The position numbers were made by a program, and so were the translations under genes. A stretch of DNA of 64,000 nt from Ooceraea biroi (Eukaryota > Arthropoda > Insecta > Hymenoptera > Formicidae). The stretch is taken from contig NC_039516.1 of assembly GCF_003672135.1 (NCBI RefSeq), forward strand, positions 1,426,001-1,490,000, written 5' to 3'. The notes under the pieces are model-generated. The model was not told where the DNA came from. It did no database searches and saw nothing but the letters and a program-made list of their open reading frames with translations. Positions 61,801-64,000 of this stretch are shown here, piece after piece. Positions within the stretch are counted from its first letter, which is position 1; every line of letters starts with the position of its first letter.

Positions 61801-62147
61801 GTGCGTCAGCCACGGGCTTGATAGTTGACTTTAATTAGGTCCGAAGTGACGCGCGAGCCTCGCGGAATGCAAGTAATTCGACGACCGACGGCGATCCTCG
61901 AATCGCAGACGGCCACTCGCGAGTGCCGCGAGTGCGAGTCTCACGTCGCGCGATGATGCGCACGCTAAGATCGCCGCTAAGGTCGCGCAAGATTCGCACC
62001 GCGAATGACGTTCGACGAGAGAGTTTCGTCGTTGTCGCGCGGAATGAGAGCGACGGCTGGTACCTCGAGCGATGATCGTGCTCCATGAGGACCCGCTACG
62101 CGACAACTGACTGAGTGTTTTGGCAGCTTCTCTCGTCACCAGGGACC
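58801..62147. other. CpG-rich, promoter-like region
   Basis: CpG and GC content rise from about 60.8 kb to 62.1 kb. Overlapping open frames of up to 160 codons occur on both strands (for example 60861-61313 and 60962-61444), as expected from stop-poor GC-rich DNA. Their translations are Arg/Ser/Glu-rich without domain features. Probably promoter and 5' UTR. Confidence 0.4.
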
Positions 62148-62191
62148 ATGGCGAATGTCGATCGGCCGCGCAGCAGCTTTCACGCGAAAAC
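62148..62191 (+). CDS. Candidate first coding exon of a gene leaving the window
   Basis: An ATG in strong context (GGGACCATGG) opens MANVDRPRSSFHAK and reaches a GTAAGC donor at 62192, with CpG-rich promoter-like DNA just upstream. I see no partner exon before 64000, so the rest would lie outside. Too short to identify. Confidence 0.3.
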
Positions 62192-64000
62192 GTAAGCTTC
62201 GCTCCGTTTTACGAGTGCGATCCTTCTTTTATCGCTGCCGCCGCGGTTTGTTCGATTTGCGAGGCTTTTAAGTGTCTCCGACGGTCTGGAATGTCCTCCG
62301 TCTAAATATACGTTTTGTACGTACGATAAACCGCTTCATCACTCCGTTGTCTTCGACTCACTCTCCAGCGGTCGCATTATTATCGTCGTGTGTAACGTGC
62401 CGTGGCAAAATAAACCCTGCTTTGCGCGCGCGGTTCCGTTCTCTTTGATCCATCTTGAAATAATTATATTCCGGTCGATACGACGATAAAAATGTGTATT
62501 GTCATTGAATTTCGACGTGATTACACTGGTCGCGCAAGCGAGCACTCCTCGATCTTCGAAAATCGGTTCGAGTCAACGCAACGACTCACCCGATGAACGT
62601 AGCGTCTTTAATCTTGGAGGCTTCACCGAGTAGGCAGTCCGCGGGATTTTTTTCATTCTCAATTATTGTTACGCGTTAATCGGGTCCGGCGGCGCAGACC
62701 CACGTAATTATCGGCAGGTTGAACGTTACGTGGGCCGACACGAGAATAATAGCCAAGGTCGGGAGCGCGGACAGTGCTGAAAAACGAAATATCGATTCAG
62801 GCACCGTGTCGCATCGGCCGCATTTTCCCCCTGTGACGCTCGTCGTCGCAACGTTGCGAGATGCATCCAACATCCACGCAGTGAATACCGTGCGGGGAAT
62901 GCAACTGCAGCGCGTGATCTCTTCCCCTCTCGCCGAGCTTTCGGGACTTTCAGAGAACTTTGCCGAGACGGCAAAGTATCACCCCCTATCCCCGATCTCG
63001 ATCATCTCGCGACGACGTTAACGATCATCCTTCTTCAATAGATTTGATCATCATTATGAAAATGATCATCATGTCCGTTGATCTCATTTTTCTTTCTCTT
63101 TTTCGCTTCCATTCGATCTCGGGGAGTACCCTTCCGCGGTTTCTGCACGATCACTTTACTCGTAAGCCGTAAGTGCAGTACGGTTTTACGTGTGGAAAGC
63201 GGTTCACCTTCGGTCCACCGATAATGTAATCACACCCACGTAACTCTGATTTTTTCGATGTACTTCCACGCGCCATTTCCGGCGTTGAATACGTTATACG
63301 TGCTATTATTATTCGAGATAGAATTGATAGATCGACGATTACGAATATTATTATTTACGAGAGAACGCGGAAAACTTTTGCGGACATCGAGCGTTGCCTT
63401 GATCTCACTTAAATAATTTTTCCAATCATTACTTACGCGACATTACAGAAATGTAGAGTTACATCTAAAGTTAGATCAAAGAGATTACGTCGGGGCGAGA
63501 CGGATGGAACTTTTTGTGATCTGATCACCTCTGATAAGAAGGATTGCGCATATCGGCAAAGGGGTGTGCGCTGCGAAGCAGGTGTTTTGAATTACAAGCT
63601 CGTGTTGCGTAAGCAGATAATAATCATCAGCCGCAATCGCGGCTAGCGTGTTGCTCCTGTTTCTTCTTTTTTTTTCCCATCCAACCAATTAAAGTCGCGA
63701 GTGGCGCAATCAGACCCGTTTCACGCCCAGTTTTTCCACATTTGCATTCGTCTGCATTTCCGGTTTTACCTGTCGATCATCATCGGTTCGCGTGATTGGG
63801 CGAAACCGTTCGACGAAGCGGCACACAAGGCCGCGCTCCTGTGCGCTCATTTATTTATACTAACGGCAAGTTCTCGTTCAAGGCTGCGCGGGTGATCGTC
63901 GCGGATTTTTATCTTCCTCCGTTTTTCTCGTGCGCGTCGCGTAATTGGCGCGAATGCCGGGAATCGCCGATTGAATAATGCAAGGCGCGCCGGAATATGG
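62192..64000. other. Non-coding end of window
   Basis: CpG-rich sequence without recognised genes or repeats. Open frames are all under about 100 codons and lack features. It may be the first intron of the gene suggested at 62148. Confidence 0.4.

Noticed and set aside
1..64000. tRNA genes, CRISPR arrays, bacterial systems
   Set aside because: No T-loop box with a foldable acceptor stem was found, no spaced direct repeats of CRISPR type, and all confident genes are spliced eukaryotic genes.

Overview
The window is nuclear DNA of an insect, most likely a hymenopteran and possibly an ant. Genes are split by short GT-AG introns. CpG is abundant in first exons and intergenic DNA. One gene, SLIMP, belongs to an insect-type seryl-tRNA synthetase paralogue family. 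There are no bacterial operons, ribosome-binding sites or CRISPR arrays, and I found no tRNA or rRNA genes. The hymenopteran placement is inference from gene content and composition, not proof.

Bases 1-25,000 are gene-dense. In order: a ZNF593-type zinc-finger gene (+) with SLIMP (+) starting 66 bp downstream; RMND1 (-), which carries the complete glutathione synthetase gene (-) inside its third intron; a meiotic RING-finger gene of the RNF212/ZHP-3 group (-); POLDIP2 (+); bleomycin hydrolase (+); an unrecognised conserved-looking gene (-); a small SNAP-25-like helical protein (-); and a large secreted mucin-like protein (+). Three of these (SLIMP, RMND1, POLDIP2) are expected to be mitochondrial.

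Bases 25,000-64,000 are gene-poor. A CpG-rich segment ending in a clean splice donor at 28,384 is probably a 5' exon. The next clear coding exon on that strand is at 42,112, the first of an orphan class A GPCR whose large second coding exon is 44,818-47,152. A nine-exon spinster-like MFS transporter (-) lies at 49,199-52,623. From 52.6 kb to the end I see only candidate 5' exons, one at about 58.5 kb (-) and one at 62,148 (+), in CpG-rich DNA.

Repeats include two nearly perfect foldback sequences (8,638-8,784 and 16,031-16,128). There is also a TA-flanked element with about 265 bp terminal inverted repeats and an internal tandem array (37,031-37,900), plus several microsatellites.

The best candidate for something undescribed is the 1,281-residue secreted protein at 19,911-24,803. 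It has a signal peptide, about 600 residues without a domain I recognise, a Thr-rich mucin array, an acidic Cys-rich block and a strongly basic tail. The orphan GPCR with altered signature motifs is second. All exon boundaries were derived by hand from splice consensus, reading-frame phase and remembered family similarity; no search was run.
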